From Enterobacter oligotrophicus (GTDB taxonomy: Bacteria; Pseudomonadota; Gammaproteobacteria; Enterobacterales; Enterobacteriaceae), in assembly GCF_009176645.1 (NCBI RefSeq), contig NZ_AP019007.1:1674001-1738000 (forward strand): a stretch of DNA of 64,000 nt, in the 5' to 3' direction. Below, one piece after another: positions 41,380 to 50,321 of this stretch (its first letter is position 1; each line of letters starts with the position of its first letter). Under the pieces are notes generated by a model. It ran no database searches. It had not been told where the DNA came from and was given only the letters and a program-made list of their open reading frames with translations. Both the position numbers and the translations under genes were made by a program.

Positions 41380-42153
41380 ATGTCAGTACCCTTGATTTTG
41401 ACCCTACTTGCGGGTGCCGCTACCTTCATAGGCGCGATACTCGGCGTACTCGGCCAAAAGCCGTCTAACCGCGTGCTGGCTTTTTCTCTGGGTTTTGCCG
41501 CCGGGATCATGCTGCTCATCTCCCTGATGGAGATGCTGCCCGCAGCGCTTCACACCGAGGGAATGTCTCCGGTTCTGGGCTACGGCATGTTTGTATTAGG
41601 CCTGCTGGGTTACTTTGCCCTCGACCGCATGCTGCCGCACGCGCACCCTCAGGACTTGATGCAAAAAAGCGTTACCCCCATTCCGGGTAATATCAAACGA
41701 ACGGCCATTCTGCTGACGCTCGGTATCAGCCTGCATAACTTCCCGGAAGGCGTCGCCACGTATGTCACGGCCAGCAGCAACCTGGAGATGGGTTTTGGGG
41801 TGGCGCTGGCGGTGGCCTTACACAATATTCCTGAAGGACTGGCCGTTGCCGGACCGGTTTATGCTGCGACAGGTTCAAAACGCACCGCCGTTTTCTGGGC
41901 GGGAATTTCCGGTATGGCTGAAATTCTTGGCGGCGTGCTGGCGTGGTTGATACTCGGCAGCCTGGTTTCCCCTGTTGTGATGGCCGCTATTATGGCAGCC
42001 GTTGCAGGAATTATGGTTGCGCTGTCGGTTGATGAACTCATGCCCCTGGCGAAAGAGATAGACCCTAATAATAATCCGAGTTACGGCGTGCTGTGTGGGA
42101 TGTCTGTAATGGGATTAAGCCTGGTTTTACTCCAGACATCCGGCATTGGTTGA
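41380..42153 (+). CDS. zupT: Zinc/divalent-metal transporter ZupT
   Basis: A 257-residue ZIP-family importer with eight membrane spans. The metal-path signatures are in spans IV and [16 protein letters not shown] and [14 protein letters not shown]. The His-containing loop is [14 protein letters not shown]. It takes up Zn2+, Fe2+, Mn2+ and Co2+ across the inner membrane. AGGAGAGG precedes the ATG. A strong terminator follows 8 bases after the stop. Confidence 0.96.
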   Translation: MSVPLILTLLAGAATFIGAILGVLGQKPSNRVLAFSLGFAAGIMLLISLMEMLPAALHTEGMSPVLGYGMFVLGLLGYFALDRMLPHAHPQDLMQKSVTPIPGNIKRTAILLTLGISLHNFPEGVATYVTASSNLEMGFGVALAVALHNIPEGLAVAGPVYAATGSKRTAVFWAGISGMAEILGGVLAWLILGSLVSPVVMAAIMAAVAGIMVALSVDELMPLAKEIDPNNNPSYGVLCGMSVMGLSLVLLQTSGIG

Positions 42154-42160
42154 TGCCATC

Positions 42161-42195
42161 TGCGCTTTCGGAAAAACGAAAGCGCACATTTTTAT
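42161..42195 (+). terminator. Strong terminator of zupT
   Basis: TGCGCTTTCG (42161-42170) pairs perfectly with CGAAAGCGCA (42177-42186) around GAAAAA, then CATTTTTA follows. Confidence 0.9.
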
Positions 42196-42501
42196 GCGAA
42201 CAGCATACTATTATTAAGATGAATAATTTCCACTATCATCCTCGCCTGCCTGATCTATAATAATCAAGTTTTTTATAAGATATTTTCATCCATTATAAGA
42301 CGCGCATTAAAAGTCAGGCATTATCTCTACAATTTTCGAAAATCATCCACTTACAATTATTATTATTTATATTTTAACCCTAACTACAATTATTTTTAAG
42401 TCATATTAATCGCATTGCGTTACTGTCGACAGTTATACTTTTATGGCATTATTCTGAAAATAGCATTCAGGATGTGAATTAATTTGGAAAAGGATATTTT
42501 C
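42196..42501 (+). other. AT-rich gap holding the fimbrial promoter region
   Basis: About 300 bases without a gene, much richer in A and T than the surroundings, with long T and A runs. It must contain the fimbrial operon promoter. I see no inverted repeats flanking a switchable segment and no recombinase gene, so FimS-like inversion is not indicated. AT-rich leader DNA of this sort is often silenced by H-NS, which is inference. Confidence 0.5.
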
Positions 42502-43062
42502 ATGCATAAAGGTAAAAAGGTATTGTTAGCTGCTGTAATGGCGACCATTTTCTCTGGTTCCGCTTTTGCTGACGACCAGGGCTCAGGTAAGATCACATTC
42601 AAAGGCGTTATTATCGACGCACCATGCAGTATTGCTCCAGACAGCGTGGATAAAGAAATTGATCTTGGCCAGGTTACGACAGACGTTATCAATGCCAATA
42701 AAAAATCCGCGCCAGTTCCAGTGGATATCAATCTGAAAAACTGCCAGCTTGACGATCCAGGCGATGAAACCGCCGATCCGGTAACGAAAGTCGATGTCAC
42801 ATTCACCAGCGCAGCAACAGACGCTACGGATACCAACCTGATGAGCAACACCTATGCAAGCGGTGCTCAGAATGTCGGCGTTCGTCTGCTGGATAATGCT
42901 GAAGCCAACATCACCCTCGGCAGCGCTACGGAAGTGGCATTACTGGAAGGTTCAGACACTCAAACGCTGCATTTTAAAGCACAGATGGAAGTGCTGAGCG
43001 GTAAAACGGCTACTGCAGGCCAGGTTGAATCGACTGCTAACTACGTGTTGGCGTATAAATAA
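42502..43062 (+). CDS. Major fimbrial subunit (pilin), chaperone-usher family
   Basis: A 186-residue type 1-like pilin with a signal peptide cleaved after SAFA (about residue 24). It has the paired cysteines of the fimbrial fold (DAPCSIAP and LKNCQLDD) and the penultimate-Tyr C-terminus NYVLAYK that docks into the chaperone. AAAAGGA lies 8 bases before the ATG at 42502; a TTG 18 bases earlier would spoil the signal peptide. It resembles the YgiL group of E. coli, whose operon is near but at another position. A strong hairpin separates it from the usher gene. Confidence 0.9.
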   Translation: MHKGKKVLLAAVMATIFSGSAFADDQGSGKITFKGVIIDAPCSIAPDSVDKEIDLGQVTTDVINANKKSAPVPVDINLKNCQLDDPGDETADPVTKVDVTFTSAATDATDTNLMSNTYASGAQNVGVRLLDNAEANITLGSATEVALLEGSDTQTLHFKAQMEVLSGKTATAGQVESTANYVLAYK

Positions 43063-43083
43063 GTATACCCACCTCGCTATCTA

Positions 43084-43116
43084 CCGACTGGTATTTATGC
43101 CAGTCGGCATTTTTTA
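43084..43116 (+). terminator. Terminator/attenuator between pilin and usher genes
   Basis: CCGACTGG (43084-43091) pairs perfectly with CCAGTCGG (43100-43107), followed by CATTTTTTATT. Its position inside the operon suggests partial termination that leaves the pilin mRNA in excess over the usher mRNA. Confidence 0.85.
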
Positions 43117-43131
43117 TTTACATTGAGCAAT

Positions 43132-45582
43132 ATGATGATGAAATACAAATTAGAAAAGATAATCATCATTACTATTCTGCTATTATCAAAAGTCGCCTCT
43201 GGTACTGAATTCAATATTAATGCCATAGATAAAGATCAGCGTGACAGTGTAGATTTAACCCAATTCAAAGACCAAACGTCTATTGTGCCAGGACGTTATT
43301 TCGTCACCGTCTCAATTAATGACACTCCGCTGGCCAATGGCTGGCAACTCACCTGGAAACAGGTCGGCAACACTGTTCAGGTTTGTATTCCAACAGAGCT
43401 TGCCGATTCGTTTGGCTTGCAGGATAAAATACGTAATAGCTTGCCCGAAAAAGACGGTTGCGTTGATTTTACATCATTGCCTGATATCAAATTTACCTTT
43501 GAACAGGCAAGCCAGACCTTAAAAATTACTGTCCCCCAGGCCTGGTTACAGTACCGCTCGGTCGACTGGATGCCGCCCTCAACCTGGGACAACGGCGTCG
43601 CTGGCGTACTTCTGGATTACAACCTCTTTGCCAGCCATTACCAACCTACGAGTGGCGGCAGCTCTGATAATGCCAATACCTACGGTACTGCTGGTGCGAA
43701 TATGGGCCCATGGCGGCTACGCAGTGATTACCAGTACAACCAGACGCATACCGAAAGCGGTTCAGACCACGACGGACGCTTCTCTCGTGTTTATATGTTC
43801 CGCCCGCTCCCTTCAATTGGAGCAAAGCTGACGCTCGGAGAGACGGATTTTCAGTCCGCTATTTTCGATGGATTTACCTATACCGGAGCCTCACTGATCA
43901 GCGATGAGCGCATGTTGCCATGGTCACTACGCGGCTACGCCCCACAAATATCGGGAATCGCCCAAACAAACGCTACGGTAACGGTGAGCCTTGCTGACCG
44001 CGTGATTTATCAAACGAAAGTTCCGCCGGGACCGTTTGTTATCCAGGATCTCAACCAGTCGGTGCAAGGGACGCTGGATGTCAAAGTTACAGAAGAGGAT
44101 GGGCGGGTCAGTACGTTTCAGGTTTCCGCCGAATCCGTCCCTTTTTTGACACGTAAAGGGCAGGTTCGCTACAAAATCGCGACAGGTAAAGCGCGCAAAG
44201 ACGCCTCGCATGATGTTGAGGATAATGCGTTTATGAGCGGCGAGTTTTCCTGGGGCATGCTGTCTCAAACGTCCTTGTATGGTGGAACCCTTGCCGATGG
44301 CGATCATTACCGCTCAATCGCCGCCGGGCTTGGACAAAATATGGCGTATCTGGGTGCGCTCTCGTTTGATGTCACTCAGGCCACAAGCCAGCTACCGGGT
44401 CAAAACGCTCAGACAGGTTATAGCTACCGCTTCAACTACAGCAAACGGTTCGACACCACAGGCAGCCAGCTTACGCTCGCCAGCTATCGCTACTCTGATC
44501 GGCGTTTCCTCAGCTACGCGCGCTTTCTGGATTATGACGACAACGACAACCAGACAGAAAAACAGACGCTGAGCGTCACGGCCAGTCAGTACATTTCAGC
44601 GCTCTCACTCAACCTTTATTTGAGCATGTTGCGACAAACCTGGTGGGATGATTCACCGTCAACGACGGGTAGCCTCACGGCGGGCTACAACTTCGATATC
44701 GGCCGCTGGAAGAACCTCGGTATTACGGTATCGTTGAGCAGAACGCATTATGAAGATGAAGACGAGGGCGATGACAATCAGTTCTACCTCTCTCTCAGCG
44801 TACCGCTCGACCCTGATCATCGCCTGAACTACGACCTTCGCAACAGCGACAGTCTGAGCCAGAACGTCTCCTGGTATGACACCTCTGATCGGGACAATAC
44901 CTGGGGTGTCTCCGCAGGGACGGAGAACGAAAAAGCCGATGCTGGCGCGCAGTTCAGCGGCAACTATCAACATTACTCTTCGTTGGGCGATCTCAACGTG
45001 TCGGGTAGCTATAAAGCGAATGAATACAACTCGATGAGCGCGAGCTGGAATGGCTCCTTTACTGGCACGGCAAAAGGGCTTGCTCTCCATCGCCGCAGCT
45101 ATGGTAATGAGCCACGCGTCATGGTGAGTACAGACGGCATTGGTCACATTCCGCTGAATGTCTCTCGGGATGAAACCAATGCGGCGGGTATTGGCGTACT
45201 TCCCTCGTTTTCCAGCTATACCCCGGCCAGCGTGCAGGTCAACATGAACAACCTGCCTGAGGGTGTTGACGTCGATAACCGGGTGATGACCTCAACATGG
45301 ACAGAAGGCGCGATTGGTTACCGCCAAATTGCTACCCGAGCGGGTAGCGATATTGCTGGCATTTTGCGGACGACGTCCGGCACTCCTCCTCTCGGTGCCC
45401 TGGTTCGCCTGCAGGAAACCGGCCAGCAGATCGGCATGGTGGCCGACGACGGTCACGTCTGGCTGGGAGCGGTAGAGCCGGATCAACAATTCCTGGTAAC
45501 CTGGGGAGACAACCAGCAGTGTCGCTTCTCGTTACCTTCACACCTTGAAAACAGTATGCAGCTGATGCTGCCATGTCAGTAA
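43132..45582 (+). CDS. Fimbrial outer-membrane usher
   Basis: An 816-residue FimD/PapC-type usher: signal peptide, an N-terminal chaperone-binding domain (LTQFKDQTSIVPGRYFVTVSI-like), a 24-strand barrel with plug (AESVPFLTRKGQVRYKIATG), and C-terminal domains (GTPPLGALVRLQETGQQIGMVADDGHVWL). It accepts chaperone-pilin complexes and threads the fibre through the outer membrane. Three ATG codons at 43132, 43135 and 43138 compete, plus a TTG at 43123, and none has a good ribosome site, so the exact start is uncertain. YqiG of E. coli is the likely counterpart. Confidence 0.92.
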   Translation: MMMKYKLEKIIIITILLLSKVASGTEFNINAIDKDQRDSVDLTQFKDQTSIVPGRYFVTVSINDTPLANGWQLTWKQVGNTVQVCIPTELADSFGLQDKIRNSLPEKDGCVDFTSLPDIKFTFEQASQTLKITVPQAWLQYRSVDWMPPSTWDNGVAGVLLDYNLFASHYQPTSGGSSDNANTYGTAGANMGPWRLRSDYQYNQTHTESGSDHDGRFSRVYMFRPLPSIGAKLTLGETDFQSAIFDGFTYTGASLISDERMLPWSLRGYAPQISGIAQTNATVTVSLADRVIYQTKVPPGPFVIQDLNQSVQGTLDVKVTEEDGRVSTFQVSAESVPFLTRKGQVRYKIATGKARKDASHDVEDNAFMSGEFSWGMLSQTSLYGGTLADGDHYRSIAAGLGQNMAYLGALSFDVTQATSQLPGQNAQTGYSYRFNYSKRFDTTGSQLTLASYRYSDRRFLSYARFLDYDDNDNQTEKQTLSVTASQYISALSLNLYLSMLRQTWWDDSPSTTGSLTAGYNFDIGRWKNLGITVSLSRTHYEDEDEGDDNQFYLSLSVPLDPDHRLNYDLRNSDSLSQNVSWYDTSDRDNTWGVSAGTENEKADAGAQFSGNYQHYSSLGDLNVSGSYKANEYNSMSASWNGSFTGTAKGLALHRRSYGNEPRVMVSTDGIGHIPLNVSRDETNAAGIGVLPSFSSYTPASVQVNMNNLPEGVDVDNRVMTSTWTEGAIGYRQIATRAGSDIAGILRTTSGTPPLGALVRLQETGQQIGMVADDGHVWLGAVEPDQQFLVTWGDNQQCRFSLPSHLENSMQLMLPCQ

Positions 45583-45588
45583 GAAATC

Positions 45589-46353
45589 ATGATGAAATTA
45601 ACCCCCTTGAAAACCCTGTGCCTGATGTTGCTCGGCACAGCCCTGAACGCCCACGCCGCCATTAACCTGGATCGCACGCGTATCGTTTTTCCGGAAAACG
45701 ACAAGGCGAGCAGCCTGAAAGTCGACAACCAGAGCAAAGCCTTGCCATATCTGGCGCTCTCCTGGATTGAAGACGAAAACGGGCGTAAAGAGGACAACCA
45801 TTTTATGGCCCTGCCACCGATCCAGCGTATTGAAGCGGGTGCTTCATCGCAGGTGAGGATTGTCAAACAAGCGGCAGCCAGCCAGTTACCGAAAGACAGG
45901 GAATCTCTGTTTTACTTTAACCTGCGCGAGGTTCCGCCCAGGAGCAGCAGTGCCGGCGATGAACACAGTGTGATGCAGGTGGCGATGCAAAGCCGCATCA
46001 AACTGTTCTGGCGTCCTAAAGCCATTACCAAAAAATCGGGCGAACAAGCCGAAATGCGCATGGAAATTACCGCCACACCAAAAGGTCTGACCGTACATAA
46101 CCCAACGCCGTATTACATCACCATCGCCTGGCTCAGCAAAAACGCGAAAAACCTGCTGCCAGGCTTCGACAGCCTGATGATTGCCCCCTTTGCGACAGCA
46201 TCAACATCCACAGGCGGCTACCACGGGGACTACTACAGCGTGGGTTACATTGATGATTACGGCGCACTTAAAAAAGTGTATGTAAAGTGCGCAGGAGCGG
46301 CAACGTGCCAGTTGAAGGAGCGGAAGGTAGAAAAAGATGCCAAAGCTCATTAA
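45589..46353 (+). CDS. Periplasmic fimbrial chaperone
   Basis: A 254-residue PapD-like chaperone with a signal peptide cleaved at [14 protein letters not shown]. The conserved Arg-Lys pair that anchors the pilin C-terminus is present: Arg in DRTRIVF and Lys in [14 protein letters not shown] or the SQVRIVKQ strand. [14 protein letters not shown] is the PapD hallmark (NxREIPP). It starts 6 bases after the usher stop and overlaps the adhesin gene by 17 bases. It is similar to E. coli YqiH. Confidence 0.92.
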   Translation: MMKLTPLKTLCLMLLGTALNAHAAINLDRTRIVFPENDKASSLKVDNQSKALPYLALSWIEDENGRKEDNHFMALPPIQRIEAGASSQVRIVKQAAASQLPKDRESLFYFNLREVPPRSSSAGDEHSVMQVAMQSRIKLFWRPKAITKKSGEQAEMRMEITATPKGLTVHNPTPYYITIAWLSKNAKNLLPGFDSLMIAPFATASTSTGGYHGDYYSVGYIDDYGALKKVYVKCAGAATCQLKERKVEKDAKAH

Positions 46354-47398
46354 TTATCTGTTTCTGTTGTTACTGGCGCTCTTGCCACTCAAAGAGGCGC
46401 TGGCACTTGACTGCTATCTTGGTGGTTCGGGAGGCCCCGTCGAAGAGACGAAAACAATCTCTCCTTTTGCCATTCCCAGTAATGCTCAGGTGGGTCAAAA
46501 AATTTGGGAATCAAATGACATAAAAATCCCGGTAACCTGCGACCACAACGTTACCAGCGACTTTGAAAAAGAGGATATCTATGCCTGGGTTAACCCCTAT
46601 CCCGCGCCTTCAGATCCCTACTACGAGCTCGGCGTAACTTACGAAGGAATGGATTACGACGCTACAGGGCAACCTAACGGCGTGGATACGACTCAGTGCC
46701 TTGATAATAATAAAATTACGATTTATACCCCAGCACAAATTCAGCAGATGGGCTGGGAGAATCGTATCTGTTCTGGCAACGCGAACGACATTCATATATC
46801 ACGCACGTTCATTGTGCGTATTCGTCTGTATGTCAAAATAAAGGCCATGCCCCCGCACGGTTACGTCAGCACGCTTGGGGACTATATCGTGGTGCAGTTT
46901 GATGGGAAAGGCGGCGTGAACCAGATGTCCGATGCGAAAAACCTCAAGTATCACATCAATGGTCTGAACAACATCACCGTGCTGGATTGCGGTGCCACCT
47001 TCAGCATCTATCCTGAAAATCAGGAGATCGACTTTGGTACGTTTAGCGCACGCGATATAGTCAACCAGGGCACACGAAAGCGTACTTTCTCGGTCAGAAC
47101 GACCAAAATACAAGACGCCGAATGTTCCGATGGTTTTAAAATGGACTCATCGTTCTACACTAACGAAACGCTCAGCGATGATGACACCGCCCTGCTCATC
47201 GGCAACGGGTTAAAGCTGCGAATACTGGACGGTACCCAGCCTTACACCTACAACCAGTACAAAGAGTATGCCGATTTCACAGGCAGTACCTTGCAATACG
47301 AACAAACCTACACCGCCGAGCTGTCGCCCGTACCAGGAAAAGCCATTCAGTCCGGTCCGTTCGAAACCGTAGTGCTGTTTAAAATTAACTACCACTAG
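46337..47398 (+). CDS. Fimbrial tip adhesin-like protein
   Basis: A 353-residue two-domain protein. A signal peptide ends near [10 protein letters not shown]. The N-terminal domain (about 25-215) is the presumed receptor-binding lectin, with four cysteines (LDCYLG, VTCDHN, TQCLDN, RICSGN). The C-terminal pilin domain begins around [19 protein letters not shown] and ends in [10 protein letters not shown], with the penultimate Tyr needed by the chaperone. This is the layout of FimH/YqiI-type adhesins. The gene overlaps the chaperone gene, so it is the last cistron of the operon. The receptor is unknown. Confidence 0.85.
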   Translation: MPKLINYLFLLLLALLPLKEALALDCYLGGSGGPVEETKTISPFAIPSNAQVGQKIWESNDIKIPVTCDHNVTSDFEKEDIYAWVNPYPAPSDPYYELGVTYEGMDYDATGQPNGVDTTQCLDNNKITIYTPAQIQQMGWENRICSGNANDIHISRTFIVRIRLYVKIKAMPPHGYVSTLGDYIVVQFDGKGGVNQMSDAKNLKYHINGLNNITVLDCGATFSIYPENQEIDFGTFSARDIVNQGTRKRTFSVRTTKIQDAECSDGFKMDSSFYTNETLSDDDTALLIGNGLKLRILDGTQPYTYNQYKEYADFTGSTLQYEQTYTAELSPVPGKAIQSGPFETVVLFKINYH

Positions 47399-47401
47399 AG
47401 A

Positions 47402-47430
47402 CAAAAAAGCCGGGTTTCCCCGGCTTTTTC
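47402..47430. terminator. Bidirectional terminator between the fimbrial operon and ribB
   Basis: GCCGGG (47409-47414) pairs with CCCGGC (47418-47423) with a 3-base loop. A-rich and T-rich flanks on the two sides extend the stem, so both converging transcripts can end here. Confidence 0.9.
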
Positions 47431-47442
47431 ACATCAGTCACT

Positions 47443-48096
47443 TCAACTGGCTTTGCGCTCATGCGCCTGGCGGTATTCAACCAGATCTTCAATGGTCACC
47501 ACCGGCATGTTGTGCAGACGTGCAAAGGTGATGCACTCTGGCGCGCGCGCCATGGTGCCATCATCGTTGGTCAGTTCGCACAGTACGCCCGCAGGTTTGA
47601 AGCCTGCCAGCGTTACCAGGTCGATCGTCGCTTCGGTGTGGCCGCCACGGGTCAGCACGCCGCCCGCCTGCGCACGCAGTGGGAAGACGTGGCCAGGACG
47701 GTGCAGGTCTGAAGGCTTCGCACCATCAGCAATCGCGGCACGTACAGTGGTCAGGCGGTCAGCCGCAGACACACCGGTGGTCACACCATGCGCGGCTTCG
47801 ATGGTCACGGTAAAACCCGTCCCAAAGGCGCTGGTGTTGTTCTCAACCATCATTGGCAGTTCGAGCTGCTTACGACGGTCTTCGGTAATACACAGGCATA
47901 CGATGCCGCTGCCGTGACGGATGGTCAGCGCCATCTGCTCAACGGTCATGTTTTCGGCGGCGAAAATCATATCGCCTTCGTTTTCACGGTTTTCATCGTC
48001 AAGCACCATTACACCGCGGCCTTCGCGCAGTGCATCCAGTGCATGTTCAACACGTTGAGTTGAAGTGCCAAAAGAGGAAAGTAGCGTCTGATTCAT
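47443..48096 (-). CDS. ribB: 3,4-dihydroxy-2-butanone-4-phosphate synthase RibB
   Basis: A 217-residue enzyme that converts ribulose-5-phosphate to 3,4-dihydroxy-2-butanone 4-phosphate and formate, feeding the xylene ring of riboflavin. Active-site features are the acidic loop [24 protein letters not shown] and [25 protein letters not shown] residues with GHTEAT. It is a monofunctional RibB without a RibA domain. It is preceded by a complete FMN riboswitch. K-12 has the same gene next to zupT, but here a fimbrial operon lies between. Confidence 0.97.
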   Translation of the reverse strand: MNQTLLSSFGTSTQRVEHALDALREGRGVMVLDDENRENEGDMIFAAENMTVEQMALTIRHGSGIVCLCITEDRRKQLELPMMVENNTSAFGTGFTVTIEAAHGVTTGVSAADRLTTVRAAIADGAKPSDLHRPGHVFPLRAQAGGVLTRGGHTEATIDLVTLAGFKPAGVLCELTNDDGTMARAPECITFARLHNMPVVTIEDLVEYRQAHERKAS

Positions 48097-48210
48097 GGTA
48101 AAAAAAACCTCATTAAAAATATGGTTACCAGAATCAGGGCAGTCTTAGGAGCGCCGTATAAGCGGCAAAAAAATAACGTGAGCGGGCCGATGCCCGACTG
48201 GATCGTTACT

Positions 48211-48350
48211 CTCTCCCATCCGGACTCTAACCGTCGGCCCCGGAATTACACCGGATCTGCTGACCTTTGAGTGTTAACTCAAAGCGCTCGCGGGCTTTCA
48301 GCGTTAAGCTGATTTACCGCCGGTGGGGAATTTCGCCCCGCCCTGAGAAT
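48211..48350 (-). promoter_or_regulatory. FMN riboswitch (RFN element) of ribB
   Basis: Read leftward, all conserved RFN parts occur in order: TTCTCAGGGCGGGGCGAAAT, CCACCGGCGGTA, AGCCCGCGAGCG, GGTCAGCAGATCCGGTG, CCGGGGCCGACGGTTAGAGT and CCGGATGGGAGAG. FMN binding lowers ribB expression in E. coli. Downstream a CGGGC/GCCCG hairpin (48183-48196), 9 bases before a seven-base T run (48167-48173), could serve as the expression platform. Confidence 0.96.
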
Positions 48351-48474
48351 AAGCGAGATAACTATAACGCTATTGATTACCCTGGGCAATGCATAAGCAT
48401 CAAACAATTTTGTTTAACCCACAGCATGACGCGCTACAATGGACACTAATACCTTTTCATCAAGGGAAACGACA

Positions 48475-48771
48475 ATGATTGACCCGAAAAAAATTGAACA
48501 AATCGCGCGTCAGGTTCATGAATCCATGCCGAAAGGCATTCGTGAGTTTGGCGATGACGTAGAAAAGAAAATCCGCCAGACGCTGCAGGCGCAGTTGGTT
48601 CGCCTTGATTTAGTGAGCCGTGAAGAGTTCGATGTACAGACGCAGGTTCTGCTGCGCACCCGCGAAAAGCTGGCCCTGCTGGAACAGCGTCTGACCGAGC
48701 TGGAAAACCGCAATGCGCCGGAACAAGTTAAACCGGCACCGGCCATTCCGCCGGTGGACGAGCAGGAGTAA
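48475..48771 (+). CDS. ubiK: Ubiquinone biosynthesis accessory factor UbiK
   Basis: A 98-residue BMFP-family protein, formerly YqiC. It has an N-terminal helix ([15 protein letters not shown]) and a C-terminal coiled coil ([16 protein letters not shown]) that trimerises. It supports the Ubi enzyme complex in aerobic ubiquinone synthesis and binds membranes through UbiJ. The ATG at 48475 with AAGGGA upstream is the family start. The C-terminal tail is Pro-rich and slightly different from E. coli. Confidence 0.93.
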   Translation: MIDPKKIEQIARQVHESMPKGIREFGDDVEKKIRQTLQAQLVRLDLVSREEFDVQTQVLLRTREKLALLEQRLTELENRNAPEQVKPAPAIPPVDEQE

Positions 48772-48796
48772 GTGCGGCCTGATGCCCTCACCCCAG

Positions 48797-48817
48797 CCCT
48801 CTCCCACAGGGAGAGGG
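48797..48817. repeat. Short GC palindrome after ubiK
   Basis: CCCTCTCCC and GGGAGAGGG around ACA, preceded by CCTCACCCCAG. It is the fifth member of the CCCTCACCC/CCCTCTCCC family in the window. Confidence 0.75.
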
Positions 48818-48827
48818 TGAAAAACGA

Positions 48828-48852
48828 ACGGGCCAATCGGCCCGTTTTTTTT
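48828..48852 (+). terminator. Terminator of ubiK
   Basis: CGGGCC (48829-48834) pairs with GGCCCG (48839-48844), followed by eight T residues that run into the stop codon of the convergent hldE gene (48851-48853). Confidence 0.9.
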
Positions 48853-50281
48853 ACTGACTGTCTTTCTGGATCTTCTTGATGATGTTGGTGGTTGAACACC
48901 CGTCCTCAAAATTGAGCACCATCACCTCACCGCCGTTGGCCCAGACCTCTTCGCTGCCCGCGATTTGCTCCGGTTTGTAATCGCCGCCTTTCACCAGCAG
49001 ATCCGGCAGAATACCGGCAATCAGGCGCTGCGGCGTGTCTTCTTCAAACGACACCACCCAGTCCACCGCTTCCAGCGCGCCGAGCACAATCATTCGCTGC
49101 TCCAGCGGGTTCACCGGCCGCGTTTCGCCTTTAAGACGTTTCGTTGACGCATCACTGTTCACCGCCACAATCAGGCGATCGCCGAGCTTGCGCGCATTCG
49201 CCAGGTACGAAACGTGGCCCGCGTGCAGAATGTCGAACACACCGTTGGTCATCACCACTTTCTCACCGCGCTTACGCGCCGCGGCAACGGCCACTTTCAG
49301 TTCGTCTTCGCTCATGACGCCAAAACCGGTATCCGCGCGACCGCGCACGGCATTTTCCAGCTCGATTGGTGAAACGGTAGATGTCCCCAGCTTGCCGACC
49401 ACCACGCCCGCTGCCGCGTTAGCGAAGTAGCACGCTTCTTCAAGGGAGTTGCCCGCCGCCAGCGTTGCCGCCAGCACGCCGATCACCGTATCACCGGCAC
49501 CGGTCACGTCGTACACTTCCTGCGCCTGAGTCGGCATATGCAGCGGCGCTTTGCCCGGCTGCAGCAGTGTCATCCCCTGCTCGGAGCGGGTCACCAGCAG
49601 CGCAGAGAGTTCGAAATCAGCGATGATTTTCATGCCGCGCTCAACCAGCTCTTCTTCGGTTTTGCACTTGCCCGCCACCGCTTCAAACTCAGAAAGGTTT
49701 GGCGTCAGCAGCGTCGCGCCACGATAGCGCTCAAAATCGGTGCCTTTCGGGTCGATCAGCACCGGCACACTGGCTTTACGCGCCAGTTGGATCATCGTCT
49801 GCACGCTCGCCAGCGCGCCTTTGGCGTAGTCGGACAATACCAGCGCGCCGATATTGCCCAGCGCCTGGTTAATGCGCTCGTGCAACGGCTCAGGATCAAC
49901 GCCTTCAAACCCTTCTTCAAAATCGAGGCGGATCAGTTGCTGGTTACGCGACAACACGCGCAGCTTGGTAATGGTCGGGTGTGTCGGAACAGAAACGAAG
50001 TCACACTTCACGTTCACGTCCGCCAGCGACTTGCTCAGCGCGCGCGCCGCATCGTCGATGCCGGTTAACCCGACCAGACGCGAATGCGCGCCCAGAGAGG
50101 CAATGTTCATCGCCACGTTTGCCGCGCCGCCAGGACGCTCCTCAATGGTATCGACTTTAACCACCGGAACGGGTGCTTCCGGGGAGATGCGGCTGGTCGG
50201 CCCATACCAGTAGCGATCCAGCATCACATCACCGACAACCATAACTCCAGCACGTTCAAACTCTGGCAGTGTTACTTTCAT
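48851..50281 (-). CDS. hldE: Bifunctional heptose kinase/adenylyltransferase HldE
   Basis: A 476-residue fusion enzyme for ADP-heptose synthesis, needed for the LPS inner core. The N-terminal ribokinase-like domain (about 1-318) phosphorylates D-glycero-beta-D-manno-heptose 7-phosphate at C1, with [15 protein letters not shown] and the catalytic [11 protein letters not shown]. The C-terminal nucleotidyltransferase (about 340-476) has [15 protein letters not shown] and the TNIIKKI end. It is transcribed before glnE's product direction would suggest, that is glnE lies upstream and both run leftward with 40 bases between them. Confidence 0.97.
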   Translation of the reverse strand: MKVTLPEFERAGVMVVGDVMLDRYWYGPTSRISPEAPVPVVKVDTIEERPGGAANVAMNIASLGAHSRLVGLTGIDDAARALSKSLADVNVKCDFVSVPTHPTITKLRVLSRNQQLIRLDFEEGFEGVDPEPLHERINQALGNIGALVLSDYAKGALASVQTMIQLARKASVPVLIDPKGTDFERYRGATLLTPNLSEFEAVAGKCKTEEELVERGMKIIADFELSALLVTRSEQGMTLLQPGKAPLHMPTQAQEVYDVTGAGDTVIGVLAATLAAGNSLEEACYFANAAAGVVVGKLGTSTVSPIELENAVRGRADTGFGVMSEDELKVAVAAARKRGEKVVMTNGVFDILHAGHVSYLANARKLGDRLIVAVNSDASTKRLKGETRPVNPLEQRMIVLGALEAVDWVVSFEEDTPQRLIAGILPDLLVKGGDYKPEQIAGSEEVWANGGEVMVLNFEDGCSTTNIIKKIQKDSQ

Positions 50282-50321
50282 TCCTGACTCCAGAAAGATT
50301 CACAATTTGCGCGCGATAATA

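Noticed and set aside
42196..42501. Possible FimS-like invertible promoter before the fimbrial genes
   Set aside because: No pair of inverted repeats bounding a segment and no tyrosine recombinase gene were found nearby.
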